The notes beneath the pieces were generated by a model that saw only the letters and a program-made list of their open reading frames with translations, did no database searches and was not told where the DNA came from. 41,544 nt of DNA from Streptococcus sp. HMSC074B11 (GTDB lineage Bacteria; Bacillota; Bacilli; Lactobacillales; Streptococcaceae). Below, in pieces: positions 25,404-34,182 of this stretch (positions are counted from its first letter, which is position 1; each line of letters starts with the position of its first letter). Where the stretch lies: the NCBI RefSeq assembly GCF_001808705.1, contig NZ_KV794302.1:6814-48357 (forward strand). Direction: 5' to 3'. A program made the translations under genes and the position numbers.

Positions 25404-26234
25404 TTAGCTATTTTTTGTGACTGTGACCTCACCAGTTCGGTAATCTAACTGAATTCCCTTTTGGACATTTGGAATAACGACATTAAACTCCAACTCCCCA
25501 TCAGAGGACTTGGCTTCAATCTGCGATGCGGACGGCACCAAGTCTTCCTCAGTCGCATAGAGCAACGTCACACGGTAACGCACTCGTTTATTCTGATCTA
25601 GGGCTTTTCGAACCAAGCTCTCATAGTAGTTTTGACCTGTCGAATCTTCTGCACGCGCTTGGTTGGCCCAAGCTGTCTGTACGGCAATGTTTTTAGGATT
25701 GCTAGTAGAAGCATCAAAGCCATCTAAACCACCGATTAAGGCATAGCCCAACAAATGCCCTCTATCGACCGCATGGTTGTAACTTCCCTTTAGATTCTTA
25801 ACCTGATGCCAACCCGCAGGCGTCCAAGATGTTGAACCATTGCCAGTTTCTTCACGGTCCTTGTACTGTCTGGTCGCTTTTGACATGATTGCATTCGCTA
25901 CTGTGGGAACTGTCTCTCCTCCTACAGTCTTTGTTTTATTATCCGCATAGGGTTTACTTGAAACCTTGGCGTCTAGATTGGTTTTATTGTTATTGACAAT
26001 AAAGGCTCCTGCGCTATTCCACTCTAGAGTACCCTTAATTTGTTTTTTAACTGAATCGGTCAATACACTTTCAGCCAGTTCTTGACTTGGAGTATCAGAC
26101 GACTGTGATTTTTGTTTTACTTGTGTTTGTGGTGCAGTGTTGGAAGACTGCATTTGTTTAATATAGTAGCTTCCTGCTGACAAGAGCAAAAAGAGCAAGA
26201 GACCAATTAGGGCCTGCCTTGTTTTTTTATTCAT
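25404..26234 (-). CDS. endA: DNA-entry nuclease EndA
   Basis: A membrane-attached, sequence-nonspecific DNA/RNA endonuclease (beta-beta-alpha metal fold) that degrades one strand of transforming DNA during competence and can also cut extracellular DNA. 276 residues: N-terminal membrane anchor (about 8-24), Ser/Gln-rich linker, nuclease domain with the DRGH motif and catalytic His160. The downstream NP-N-x-x-x-Q-T-x-x-x-N segment ([15 protein letters not shown]) supplies the metal-binding Asn. It lies behind murA-epuA in the same direction, with its own terminator. Length and key residues match pneumococcal EndA. Confidence 0.95.
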   Translation of the reverse strand: MNKKTRQALIGLLLFLLLSAGSYYIKQMQSSNTAPQTQVKQKSQSSDTPSQELAESVLTDSVKKQIKGTLEWNSAGAFIVNNNKTNLDAKVSSKPYADNKTKTVGGETVPTVANAIMSKATRQYKDREETGNGSTSWTPAGWHQVKNLKGSYNHAVDRGHLLGYALIGGLDGFDASTSNPKNIAVQTAWANQARAEDSTGQNYYESLVRKALDQNKRVRYRVTLLYATEEDLVPSASQIEAKSSDGELEFNVVIPNVQKGIQLDYRTGEVTVTKNS

Positions 26235-26280
26235 ATTTTCTCCTTCATTTCACTTCCTAGAAAAAGACTGGTCTCCCAGC

Positions 26281-26469
26281 CTATTTTCCTGTAAATTTTG
26301 CGATGAGTTCTTGCCATTTTGCTGGTGCTAAAATAGCCCAAGGATCTTGACCTTTTCCTAGAATACCATAGCCAATCATCAAACCAATAGCAAGAGCTAA
26401 GACTCCTAGTAGTAATACTACAATTACTAGGATAAAGCGACGTAAGACATATTTGGATTGTTTATTCAT
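26281..26469 (-). CDS. epuA: EpuA-family small membrane protein
   Basis: A 62-residue protein with a basic N-terminus, one strong membrane segment (about residues 13-36) and a short extracellular tail. It belongs to the small EpuA family found between murA and endA in streptococci; databases often mislabel it as RNA polymerase beta subunit. I choose ATG 26469, which overlaps the end of murA (ATGAATAA) for coupled translation; the frame from 26487 has poorer context. Function unknown. Confidence 0.8.
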   Translation of the reverse strand: MNKQSKYVLRRFILVIVVLLLGVLALAIGLMIGYGILGKGQDPWAILAPAKWQELIAKFTGK

Positions 26470-27748
26470 CTTCATCAGCTTCCACACTTACCCGTTCAAT
26501 CTTAGCTCCTAACTGGGCTAATTTTTCATGAAAACGGTAGTAACCTCTATCTAAATGGACAAGCTTTCCTACAACTGTTTCGCCTTCAGCTACCAAGCCT
26601 GTCAAAATCAAGGCTGCACTGGCACGTAAGTCTGTCGATAGAACTTCTGCCCCTTGGAGAGGCTGTCCTCCGACGATACGGGCTGTATCACGAATAATTT
26701 CTGAGTGCAAGCCCATACGACGCATTTCCTCTAAATGTTGAAAACGATTCTCAAATACAGTTTCTACCATAGTTGACTCACCTTGAGCAACGGTCATTAG
26801 AGCAGTAAACTGCGCTTGCATATCTGTCGGAAATCCTGGATGTGGAAGTGTCTTAACATGAACAGCCTTTAATTTTTCACGTTGAGAACGAATACGAATT
26901 CCTTCGTCCTCATCTATGACTTCAACACCCATTTCCTGTAATTTAGCAATCAAGGGGCGATTATGTTCCCAGATAGCATCCAGAATCAAGACATCTCCAC
27001 CTGTAATGGCAGCTGCTACCATGAAGGTCCCTGCTTCAATACGGTCTTGCACAACATTGTGGGTTGCACCGTGTAGTTGTTCAACACCAGTAATGGTAAT
27101 AGTTTCTGTTCCTGCCCCCTTGACTTTGGCACCCATTTTATTTAGGAGAACAGCCAAGTCGACAATCTCAGGTTCACGCGCAGCATTTTCAATGACAGTT
27201 ACGCCGTTAGCAAGAGTTGCTGCCATCATCAAGTTTTGAGTAGCTCCAACACTAGGGAAGTCCATGTAAATGTGAGCTCCGTGCAAGCGTTCTGCCTTAG
27301 CTTCAATATAACCAGCCGTTTGGGTGATCTCAGCCCCCATTGCTTCGAGTCCCTTTAGGTGAAGGTCGATAGGGCGACTACCAATAGTACAACCACCTGG
27401 CATCGAAACTTTAGCATGTCCTACACGAGCCAAGATTGGCCCCAATACTACAATTGAAGCACGCATCTTGCTGACATACTTATAGGGAGCTTCTTCGGTG
27501 ATGTCACCGGTTGCATCAACTTCAACAATATGTGCTTCTTGATCAAAGTCTACTTTCGCATTTAATCCACGAACCACCTGATTCATGGTAAAAACATCCG
27601 ATAAAATAGGAACATTTTTTAAGACTGTTTTTCCTTCACTTGCTAAAATAGTTGCTGCAAGCAGTGGCAAAACTGCATTTTTTGCGCCCTCGATGGTAAC
27701 ACTTCCAACCAAACGATTATCGCCACCTTGAACTACAATTTTTTCCAT
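26462..27748 (-). CDS. murA: UDP-N-acetylglucosamine 1-carboxyvinyltransferase
   Basis: Catalyses the first committed step of peptidoglycan synthesis, transferring enolpyruvate from PEP to UDP-GlcNAc in the cytoplasm. The 428-residue inside-out alpha/beta barrel has Lys23 (EGAKNA) and catalytic Cys120 in the flexible loop [12 protein letters not shown], so the fosfomycin target Cys is kept. PTDMQAQF (substrate-binding) is also intact. Gram-positives carry two MurA forms; this one is linked to epuA and endA as in pneumococcus. It follows the DUF1146 gene by 25 bp and overlaps epuA. Confidence 0.95.
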   Translation of the reverse strand: MEKIVVQGGDNRLVGSVTIEGAKNAVLPLLAATILASEGKTVLKNVPILSDVFTMNQVVRGLNAKVDFDQEAHIVEVDATGDITEEAPYKYVSKMRASIVVLGPILARVGHAKVSMPGGCTIGSRPIDLHLKGLEAMGAEITQTAGYIEAKAERLHGAHIYMDFPSVGATQNLMMAATLANGVTVIENAAREPEIVDLAVLLNKMGAKVKGAGTETITITGVEQLHGATHNVVQDRIEAGTFMVAAAITGGDVLILDAIWEHNRPLIAKLQEMGVEVIDEDEGIRIRSQREKLKAVHVKTLPHPGFPTDMQAQFTALMTVAQGESTMVETVFENRFQHLEEMRRMGLHSEIIRDTARIVGGQPLQGAEVLSTDLRASAALILTGLVAEGETVVGKLVHLDRGYYRFHEKLAQLGAKIERVSVEADEDE

Positions 27749-27773
27749 AGAGTATTTTCCTTCACTTACAATT

Positions 27774-28004
27774 TTAGAATAACGTTCTAACTGCTTCTTG
27801 CCAAAGTTGGTAGAGGTTCAGAAAAAAGGAACTAATCAGATATCCTAAACCGATACTACACAATACTACCAAGAGTCGAACCTTCTTCGCATTATCCCTA
27901 GTCACCTTCAAAATTTTATCCCATCTGACCAAATCTTTCAAGAGCTGAAAGACTAGGTAGACAAAAAACATATGACTACTAAGGGTAAAAAACAATTGAA
28001 TCAT
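27774..28004 (-). CDS. DUF1146-family membrane protein
   Basis: 76 residues with two membrane segments (about 3-22 and 43-63) joined by a basic loop with the W-D-K-I-L-K pattern of the DUF1146 (YwzB-like) family. Function unknown; it precedes murA in streptococci and bacilli, suggesting a cell-envelope link. No ribosome site is seen: an extended -10 ends only 6 nt before the ATG, so the mRNA is probably leaderless. Confidence 0.82.
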   Translation of the reverse strand: MIQLFFTLSSHMFFVYLVFQLLKDLVRWDKILKVTRDNAKKVRLLVVLCSIGLGYLISSFFLNLYQLWQEAVRTLF

Positions 28005-28010
28005 TTGCCT

Positions 28011-28019
28011 ATTATACCA
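28011..28019 (-). promoter_or_regulatory. Extended -10 promoter of the DUF1146-murA-epuA unit
   Basis: TGG-TATAAT, with the hexamer at 28011-28016 and six bases (AGGCAA) to the ATG at 28004. Transcription would start at or next to the A of the start codon. Confidence 0.65.
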
Positions 28020-28060
28020 TCTTCTTTTTTTCTACGCTAGTTTAGGGATTCGCCTACTGT

Positions 28061-29098
28061 TTAGGGATTGTTTTTTAAATAGTCAATCGCATCTTGAAGC
28101 GTTTTGACTGGAACGATTTTCATGTCGGTTTTAATCATTTCAGCCGCTTCTACAGCCGTATCATAATTACTCTTGGCATTTGGATTTGCCTTTTTAGCTT
28201 CCTCAGTTACTGGATTGTTAGGAGCAAAGAATACAGTAGCTCCTTTCTTAGCTGCGGCCACAACCTTTTTATCAATTCCGCCAATGTCACCTACGTTGCC
28301 ATCTCTATCGATGCTTCCTGTACCAGCAATGATACGTCCATTGCGAAGAGTAGGGTCTGCAATTTGCGTGTAGATGGATAAACTAAACATCATCCCAGCA
28401 CTAGGACCACCAATACCTGCAGTTGAAAACTTGATTGGCACATCACTAGATACTTCTGTACGGTCAATCAAACCGATTCCGATACCATTCTTCCCATTTT
28501 CTAGAGTAATGATCTTTCCTTCGGCAGTTTTGACTTTTCCATCCTCCTCATAAGTAACCTTCACCTGATCACCTAGAGTTTGAGAATTAACGTAGTCAAC
28601 CATCTCCTTGGAACTCTCAAAAGTCTTATCATTCACAGCTGTCACGGTGTCAGCAATATTAAGAACTCCCTTGAAAGTCGAGTTATCTGTTACAGTCAAA
28701 ACATAGACACCCAGATATTTGAGCTCAATTTCCTTACCCGCCGTCTTCAGACCTTGATATTTGGCCATATTTTGCGAAGTTTCCATGTAAAACTGGTTGA
28801 TTCGCATAAATTCTGCATCTGACGAACCACCCGTCATTTCTTTGGCACTATGTATATCCGTGAAAGGTGTTAGCCAGGCATAAAACAAGTCAACCATTCT
28901 GGCGTGCTTAACTCCAACCGTCACAAATTGGTAGGAACCTTCCTCTTGGTCAGGTTGGTTATTAACTTGTAAAACCTTTCGAATATCTTCAGAAGTTCCT
29001 GGCACCTCTATATAATATGGCAGGGGCACCGTAAAAGCTATAAAAGTGATAATGAGCCCAATAATGAGATATAGGGGCCATCTAGTTTTTTTCTTCAT
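28061..29098 (-). CDS. sepM: SepM-type membrane serine protease (PDZ + Lon-like)
   Basis: A 345-residue protein with an N-terminal membrane anchor (about 8-27), a PDZ domain (about 125-195) and a Lon-type protease domain with catalytic Ser233 in GGPSAGM and Lys278 in GGIDKK. In S. mutans SepM trims the competence-stimulating peptide outside the cell; whether this orthologue processes a pheromone here is unknown. Its start overlaps the end of coaD by 17 bp, giving a coupled rsmD-coaD-sepM unit. Confidence 0.85.
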   Translation of the reverse strand: MKKKTRWPLYLIIGLIITFIAFTVPLPYYIEVPGTSEDIRKVLQVNNQPDQEEGSYQFVTVGVKHARMVDLFYAWLTPFTDIHSAKEMTGGSSDAEFMRINQFYMETSQNMAKYQGLKTAGKEIELKYLGVYVLTVTDNSTFKGVLNIADTVTAVNDKTFESSKEMVDYVNSQTLGDQVKVTYEEDGKVKTAEGKIITLENGKNGIGIGLIDRTEVSSDVPIKFSTAGIGGPSAGMMFSLSIYTQIADPTLRNGRIIAGTGSIDRDGNVGDIGGIDKKVVAAAKKGATVFFAPNNPVTEEAKKANPNAKSNYDTAVEAAEMIKTDMKIVPVKTLQDAIDYLKNNP

Positions 29099-29570
29099 TG
29101 TTTAACTCCTCTAGGACAGCATTTGGTACATACTCACTGATATCTTGACCAAATTTCAATAGTTCTCTCACAGCTGAAGAGCTGATGTGAACATGCTCTG
29201 GCCGACTGTGGAGATAGATTGTCTCCATTTCTCCCGCTAATTTATGGTTGTAAAAATCAAAACTAGCTTCATACTGAAGATCCGTAGCATTGCGTAAACC
29301 ACGCACTAAGATCTCTGCACCTAATCTTCTAGCAACATCAACGACTAATTCATCGTGAGAAGCTATGACTTTGACATTGTTGAGATGTGCTACTGCTTTT
29401 TCAACAGTTTTCTTTCGGCTCTCTATCGGTAAAAATCCCGTTTTATGGGGATTATAAAAAATCCCTACATACAATTGATCAAAGAGCTTACTTGCACGCT
29501 CAATAAGATCCAAATGTCCATTGGTCATCGGATCAAAGGAACCTGTAAATAGCCCAATCTTATCTGACAT
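29082..29570 (-). CDS. coaD: Phosphopantetheine adenylyltransferase
   Basis: Fourth step of coenzyme A synthesis: 4'-phosphopantetheine + ATP to dephospho-CoA. A 162-residue nucleotidyltransferase with [10 protein letters not shown] (His19 of the T-x-G-H motif), RGLRN (about 90-94) and the C-terminal [12 protein letters not shown] ATP-binding segment (ISSSAVREL, about 130-138). Overlaps rsmD by 11 bp and sepM by 17 bp; AGGTGA precedes the start. Confidence 0.95.
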   Translation of the reverse strand: MSDKIGLFTGSFDPMTNGHLDLIERASKLFDQLYVGIFYNPHKTGFLPIESRKKTVEKAVAHLNNVKVIASHDELVVDVARRLGAEILVRGLRNATDLQYEASFDFYNHKLAGEMETIYLHSRPEHVHISSSAVRELLKFGQDISEYVPNAVLEELNNEEKN

Positions 29571-30099
29571 AAACCGTCACCTTACTAATCCCATATATTT
29601 TTTCCTTCCAGATACCCAAACAAGCAATTTCTTCTGGAAGTTCTACTGATTTATCGGTCTCACAAACCACCATGACATCTTCTGAAAAAAGATTTCTCTC
29701 TGCCATTTTTTCAATATCGGACACGATTTGTTCTTTTGCATAGGGAGGGTCCAAAAAAACAAGATCAAAGACACCATCCACTTGCTCCAATGCGCGACTG
29801 GATTCCATTTTCAATAATTGAAATTTAGAGGTTTCCTTGGTCATCCGAATATTTTCTGCGACTATATTCTGGGCTCGGCGATCCTTCTCAACTAGGACAG
29901 CGCTAGACATCCCTCTTGAAACTGCTTCAATGGATAACCCCCCGCTACCAGCATAGAGATCTAGCACACGCCCGCCTTCAAAGTAAGGGCCAATCATATT
30001 GAAAATAGCGCCCCTAACCTTGTCTGATGTTGGCCTTGTCGTTTTACCGTCCAGCGTCTTTAAAGGACGCCCACCGTAGATTCCTGATACGATTTTCAT
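29560..30099 (-). CDS. rsmD: 16S rRNA (guanine-966-N2)-methyltransferase RsmD
   Basis: A 179-residue SAM-dependent methyltransferase that modifies G966 of 16S rRNA. The SAM loop [13 protein letters not shown] (about 47-59) and catalytic DPPY (117-120) are present, with the N-terminal [13 protein letters not shown] segment typical of the family. The ATG at 30099 has no ribosome site, while an extended -10 ends 7 nt upstream: likely leaderless. First gene of rsmD-coaD-sepM. Confidence 0.94.
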   Translation of the reverse strand: MKIVSGIYGGRPLKTLDGKTTRPTSDKVRGAIFNMIGPYFEGGRVLDLYAGSGGLSIEAVSRGMSSAVLVEKDRRAQNIVAENIRMTKETSKFQLLKMESSRALEQVDGVFDLVFLDPPYAKEQIVSDIEKMAERNLFSEDVMVVCETDKSVELPEEIACLGIWKEKIYGISKVTVYVR

Positions 30100-30106
30100 A
30101 ACGTCT

Positions 30107-30115
30107 ATTATACCA
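30107..30115 (-). promoter_or_regulatory. Extended -10 promoter of rsmD
   Basis: TGG-TATAAT with the hexamer at 30107-30112; seven bases (AGACGTT) to the ATG, so initiation would be at or one base from the start codon. Confidence 0.65.
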
Positions 30116-30125
30116 AATTCTTATC

Positions 30126-30157
30126 AAAAAAAGAAAATCGAACCTTACGGCTCGATT
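30126..30157 (-). terminator. Terminator of asnA
   Basis: AATCGAACC (30136-30144) pairs with GGCTCGATT (30149-30157) around TTAC; TTCTTTTTTT follows on the minus strand. It lies just before the rsmD promoter. Confidence 0.88.
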
Positions 30158-30159
30158 GA

Positions 30160-31152
30160 TTAAAGAATATTTTCGTAAGTATCTCTCACTTCTTGCGGCC
30201 AAACACTGGTTTGGACTTCACCGATGTGCTTCTTACGAAGCAGGAACATAGCCATACGAGATTGGCCAATTCCTCCACCGATTGTCAATGGGAAGAGTCC
30301 ATTTAGAAGAGCCTTATGCCATTCTAAGGTTAAACGGTCTTCGTCTCCTGTGATAGCTACTTGACGACGGAGAGTGTCTTCATCGACACGAATGCCCATT
30401 GAAGACAATTCAAAGGCTGCACCCAAATTATCATTCCAAACAAGGATGTCCCCATTCAAGCCATGATAGCCATTTTCAGACTCAGTTGTCCAGTCATCAT
30501 AGTCTGGTGCACGTCCGTCATGAGGTTTTCCATCTGACAATTCTCCACCGATACCAATTAGGAAGACCGCACCGAACTCCTTACAGATAGCATTTTCACG
30601 TTCTTTTGGTGTCAAGTCTGGGTAGCGTTCTACCAATTCTTCTGTATGGATAAAGGTAATTTGCTTAGGCAAAATGGACTCAATATCATAGCGTGCTTCT
30701 ACTGCTAACTCTGTCAAACGAATAGCCTTATAAATCTTTTCTACTGTTTCTTTAAGATAGGCAAGATTGCGTTGCCCATTAGGAATGACCTTTTCCCAGT
30801 CCCACTGGTCCACATAGACTGAGTGAGTCGCATCTAGCGAGTCTTCGTCTGGACGAAGGGCCTTCATGTGAACAAAGAGGCCTTCACCCTCGCCAAAACC
30901 AAAACGAGCTAAGGTATGGCGTTTCCACTTAGCAAGGGAATGCACCACTTCATAGGTTTCATCCGGGATTTGCAAAACCTTAACAGAAACTGGATGTTCA
31001 ATCCCTGAAAGGTTATCCTGCATCCCATCACCAACCTTACTCAAGATTGGTCCTTGCACTTCTACAACTTCTAATTTATCTTTCAAATACTGGGTAAAGG
31101 TATTTTTTACAAAGGAAATTTCTTCCTGTTGATGGATAAAACTTTTCTTCAT
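30160..31152 (-). CDS. asnA: Aspartate-ammonia ligase (asparagine synthetase A)
   Basis: Makes L-asparagine from aspartate, ammonia and ATP. A 330-residue class II aminoacyl-tRNA-synthetase-like fold with AsnA hallmarks: [15 protein letters not shown] near the N-terminus, [15 protein letters not shown] (44-58), [11 protein letters not shown] and the C-terminal [14 protein letters not shown] (motif 3 type, about 290-305). Length is normal. Single-gene unit with a GGAGAG site and its own terminator; no T-box leader is visible upstream. Confidence 0.95.
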   Translation of the reverse strand: MKKSFIHQQEEISFVKNTFTQYLKDKLEVVEVQGPILSKVGDGMQDNLSGIEHPVSVKVLQIPDETYEVVHSLAKWKRHTLARFGFGEGEGLFVHMKALRPDEDSLDATHSVYVDQWDWEKVIPNGQRNLAYLKETVEKIYKAIRLTELAVEARYDIESILPKQITFIHTEELVERYPDLTPKERENAICKEFGAVFLIGIGGELSDGKPHDGRAPDYDDWTTESENGYHGLNGDILVWNDNLGAAFELSSMGIRVDEDTLRRQVAITGDEDRLTLEWHKALLNGLFPLTIGGGIGQSRMAMFLLRKKHIGEVQTSVWPQEVRDTYENIL

Positions 31153-31218
31153 ACATCTCTCCTTTTGAATAATAAGATGATTATGCCCTTTTGCCAGTAA
31201 AAATAAAAGTAAAAATTA

Positions 31219-31245
31219 AAAAAAGAGCTCATTTGAGCTCTAAAA
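31219..31245 (-). terminator. Terminator of the Bax1-inhibitor-family gene
   Basis: AGAGCTC (31224-31230) pairs with GAGCTCT (31235-31241) around ATTT; on the minus strand TTTTTTTAATTTTTAC follows. Confidence 0.87.
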
Positions 31246-31248
31246 GTA

Positions 31249-31932
31249 TTAATCGTCACTTCCAAAGATACGCAAGAAGCTAAGGAAGAGGTTAATAAAG
31301 TCAAGATAGAGGCTAAGTGCTAATGAAATTGCCCAACCTGTAGCGACTTGACCATTTGATTCTTCATAAACATAGCGAATCTTTTGGTTATCCCAAGCAA
31401 TCAAACCTGCAAAAACAAGAACCATGACAATACTGATAATGTAATCGAATAGACCACTGTTTAAGAATACATTAACAATCATAGCCAAGATGAGACCTAC
31501 CAAGGCTCCAATCAAAGCACGTCCGATACCACTCAAGTCCTTTTTAATCACAACTCCAATAATAGCCATGACAAAGAAGAGAGCTGCGCTGGAAATAAAG
31601 GCCGTTAGAACCGTTCCTGGTAGATAGAGCGACACGATGAAACTCAGTGAAAAACCGTTCACTACTGAATAGATGAGAAACATCGGAAGAGCTGCTGGGC
31701 TATTTTTATAAGCCATATTACTGGCTGCAATGACAAGAGCAACTTCAACTACTCCTGTTACGATTAGCCATATGCGGGCGTTAAACATCAACTGAACAAG
31801 AAGGTCTTGGAAGGTTGTTAACATTAAGGCTGAAACAAGTGCAGATAAGGCGATCCCAATCCCTACAAAAGCATAGACTTTTGCATAAAATTGATTCAGG
31901 CCAGAACGTTCTTGAATAATTGTTTGATTCAT
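31249..31932 (-). CDS. Bax inhibitor-1 / YetJ-family membrane protein
   Basis: 227 residues with seven hydrophobic segments, beginning near residue 20, and the family's C-terminal pair of acidic residues at the pore (FAGLIAWDNQKIRYVYE, then YLDFINLFLSFLRIFG). Bacterial YetJ is a pH-sensitive calcium leak channel; the physiological role in streptococci is not known. Transcribed alone from an extended -10 (TGT-TATAAT, 31964-31972), with AAGGAG before the start. Confidence 0.88.
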   Translation of the reverse strand: MNQTIIQERSGLNQFYAKVYAFVGIGIALSALVSALMLTTFQDLLVQLMFNARIWLIVTGVVEVALVIAASNMAYKNSPAALPMFLIYSVVNGFSLSFIVSLYLPGTVLTAFISSAALFFVMAIIGVVIKKDLSGIGRALIGALVGLILAMIVNVFLNSGLFDYIISIVMVLVFAGLIAWDNQKIRYVYEESNGQVATGWAISLALSLYLDFINLFLSFLRIFGSDD

Positions 31933-31963
31933 ATCTTTTTCTCCTTATGAAATCTTTTTACTG

Positions 31964-31972
31964 ATTATAACA
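31964..31972 (-). promoter_or_regulatory. Extended -10 promoter of the Bax1-inhibitor-family gene
   Basis: TGT-TATAAT with the hexamer at 31964-31969; a normal leader of about 25 nt with a ribosome site follows. Confidence 0.6.
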
Positions 31973-31985
31973 AAAATAAACTATT

Positions 31986-32726
31986 TTAACTCAAATAAAA
32001 CATGAGTATGCCTGCAGCAATGGCAACGTTGAGACTTTCTGCCTGCCCTTTCATGCTGATATGAACCAGCTGGTCTGCCTGGTCTGTCATGAATGGACTA
32101 ATGCCTTGACCTTCATTCCCCATGACCAAGGCAAAATCTTCTAGGCAAGCCAGTTCACGATAATCTTTAGAATTTTGAGACAAGGTAGTTGCCAGAACCG
32201 GTAAATCACTATTTTTAGCCTCTTCAACGAATGTTTCAACAGACATGCGATAAATGGGCAAATGGAAATGACTGCCTTGCATGGAGCGGAGAGCCTTCAA
32301 ACTATAAATATCTGCTGATTTGCTTGAAACAATGACTCCTGAAAAACCTGCCGCATCTGCTGTCCGAATCATGGTCCCTACATTTCCAGGATCCTGCACA
32401 TCTTCTAAAAAGAGATACTTCCCTTGGCTCAAATCTGGCAACTGGTCCTCTTCCTTTTGAACAATGGCAACAATGCCCTGAGGCGTTTGGGAATCTGCTA
32501 AATCAAGCAGAATTTCTTCGGTTACAAAAACAGTTTGAGGATAGTCTACCAGTTTATCTCCATACTCTACCAGAGCAAAAATTTTTTCAATCTTTGCACC
32601 AGCTTGAACAGCTTCTTCAAACAAGTGCCAACCCTCAATCAAGTAAGAGGTTTTCCGATATTTTTTTTGATGTAATTTTTTGGCATTTTTCACCACAGAA
32701 TTGGCTTTAGAGGTTATAATAGTCAT
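31986..32726 (-). CDS. TrmH/SpoU-family RNA 2'-O-methyltransferase
   Basis: A 246-residue SPOUT methyltransferase with an N-terminal substrate-binding domain (to about residue 95). The knotted SAM domain carries the three SpoU motifs: DPGNVGTMIRTADAAG, LVMGNEGQGI and MKGQAESLNVAIAAGILMF. The target nucleotide (rRNA or tRNA) cannot be told from sequence. I choose ATG 32726 (MTIITSK); the frame upstream begins with TTG and has no support. An extended -10 ends 6 nt before this ATG and no ribosome site exists, so the message is probably leaderless. Divergent from acylphosphatase across 33 bp. Confidence 0.9.
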   Translation of the reverse strand: MTIITSKANSVVKNAKKLHQKKYRKTSYLIEGWHLFEEAVQAGAKIEKIFALVEYGDKLVDYPQTVFVTEEILLDLADSQTPQGIVAIVQKEEDQLPDLSQGKYLFLEDVQDPGNVGTMIRTADAAGFSGVIVSSKSADIYSLKALRSMQGSHFHLPIYRMSVETFVEEAKNSDLPVLATTLSQNSKDYRELACLEDFALVMGNEGQGISPFMTDQADQLVHISMKGQAESLNVAIAAGILMFYLS

Positions 32727-32741
32727 AGAAATATTATAACA
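32715..32741. promoter_or_regulatory. Overlapping divergent promoters of trmH-family gene and acylphosphatase
   Basis: Minus strand: TGT-TATAAT with the hexamer at 32733-32738, six bases before the methyltransferase ATG. Plus strand: TATAAT at 32715-32720, inside the first codons of the methyltransferase gene, about 40 bp before the acylphosphatase ATG. The two -10 elements face each other across 12 bp, so both cannot be occupied at once. Confidence 0.55.
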
Positions 32742-32759
32742 CAATCAAGGAGGTTTGGT

Positions 32760-33038
32760 ATGCAAAAGGTTAAAATGATCGCCCAAGGTCGCGTCCAAGG
32801 AGTGGGCTTCCGCTGGGGTGTCTATACCCTAGCTCTAGAACTAGGTGGCATTACGGGTCGTGTCTGGAATAACGACGATGGAACAGTTGAAATTCTAGCT
32901 CAGGCTGAGTCTTCTGCCATCATGGCCAAGTTTATCCAAGAGATTCGAAAAGGCCCTACCCCATTCTCTAAAGTAACCTACCTAGATGTGCAAATGAGTA
33001 ACTTTCCATCTTATTCAGACTTCAAAGTCGCAAATTAG
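32760..33038 (+). CDS. Acylphosphatase
   Basis: 92 residues, hydrolyses acyl phosphates such as acetyl phosphate. The signature GRVQGVGFRW with catalytic Arg18 and the second signature GRVWNNDDGTVEI with Asn37 are both intact. AAGGAGG precedes the start. It opens the short plus-strand segment that continues with yidC 78 bp later. Confidence 0.93.
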   Translation: MQKVKMIAQGRVQGVGFRWGVYTLALELGGITGRVWNNDDGTVEILAQAESSAIMAKFIQEIRKGPTPFSKVTYLDVQMSNFPSYSDFKVAN

Positions 33039-33115
33039 GTCTCTAGAACTATTGTATATTTTCCAAAAAAACAGTAGAATAGAAAGGTATAATTTTTAAA
33101 GAAGGAATAAAAACA

Positions 33116-34042
33116 GTGAAATCAATTAAACGAATCGCTCTCTCAGTCATGGGAGTGGCTATGCTATTAGTCTTGACAGGTTGTGTCCAGGTTGATAAAG
33201 CAACAGGTAAGCCAATTGGTCCCGTTTGGGATTTCTTGGGTGCTCCGATGGGAGAAGCTATCAAATACTTCGCTAATGACCAAGGCCTCGGTTTCGGTGT
33301 TGGAATCATCATTGTAACCATTATCGTCCGCTTGATTATCCTCCCACTTGGTATCTACCAATCATGGAAAGCAACGCTTCACTCTGAGAAGATGAATGCT
33401 CTCAAGCATGTTCTTGAACCACATCAGACTCGTCTGAAAGAAGCAACGACTCAAGAAGAAAAATTAGAAGCTCAACAAGCTCTCTTTGCTGCTCAAAAAG
33501 AGCACGGCATCAGCATGTTTGGCGGCGTAGGATGTTTCCCTATTCTCATTCAAATGCCTTTCTTCTCTGCTATCTACTTTGCTGCCCAACATACTGAAGG
33601 AGTCGCCCAAGCAAGCTACCTAGGAATTCCTCTAGGCTCACCAAGTTGGATTCTTATCGCCTGCGCAGGTGTTCTCTACTACGTCCAATCACTCCTTTCA
33701 CTACACGGAGTTGAAGACGAGACTCAAAGAGAACAACTCAAGAAGATGATTTACATGAGTCCACTCATGATTGTCATGTTCTCTGTCTTCTCACCAGCCA
33801 GCGTTACACTTTACTGGGTTGTCGGTGGTTTCATGATGATCCTTCAACAATTCATCATCAACTACATGGTTCGTCCACATCTTCGTAAAAAAGTACGCGA
33901 AGAATTTGCTAAGAACCCACCAAAAGCAAGCAAAACTTCAGGCGCTCGTAAAGATGTAACCCCTGAACCAGCAACAGCTATCACAACTTCTAACAAGAAG
34001 AAAAGCAAAAAACGCAATGCTGGAAAACAACATTCTAGATAA
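33116..34042 (+). CDS. yidC: Membrane protein insertase YidC (OxaA/SpoIIIJ type)
   Basis: 308 residues, inserts proteins into the membrane with or without Sec. Lipoprotein signal with lipobox LTGC (Cys23), five membrane segments, the conserved groove arginine Arg72 in the first core segment (VTIIVRLIILP), a cytoplasmic coiled-coil hairpin (about 95-130) and a Lys/Arg-rich C-terminal tail that binds ribosomes. The start is a GTG at 33116, with GAAGGAAT upstream. Ends at a strong terminator. Confidence 0.94.
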   Translation: MKSIKRIALSVMGVAMLLVLTGCVQVDKATGKPIGPVWDFLGAPMGEAIKYFANDQGLGFGVGIIIVTIIVRLIILPLGIYQSWKATLHSEKMNALKHVLEPHQTRLKEATTQEEKLEAQQALFAAQKEHGISMFGGVGCFPILIQMPFFSAIYFAAQHTEGVAQASYLGIPLGSPSWILIACAGVLYYVQSLLSLHGVEDETQREQLKKMIYMSPLMIVMFSVFSPASVTLYWVVGGFMMILQQFIINYMVRPHLRKKVREEFAKNPPKASKTSGARKDVTPEPATAITTSNKKKSKKRNAGKQHSR

Positions 34043-34067
34043 AGCTACGTATATTATCCAATAACTA

Positions 34068-34123
34068 AAAAACGAATGAATGATAAATAGTTTTCATGAA
34101 CTAGGTATCATTCATTCGTTTTT
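34068..34123 (+). terminator. Terminator of yidC
   Basis: A long perfect stem, AAAACGAATGAATGATA with TATCATTCATTCGTTTT (34068-34084 with 34106-34122), followed by a T-run. Confidence 0.9.
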
Positions 34124-34182
34124 ATTATCTACTTTCACATCTTAATTTATTTAAATCCTATGACAACAAATTAGTAAGTAAA

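Noticed and set aside
31153..31248. T-box or other riboswitch ahead of asnA
   Set aside because: Only about 95 bp, mostly a neighbouring terminator and A-rich sequence; no T-box bulge (TGGNACCGCG-like) or specifier stem seen.
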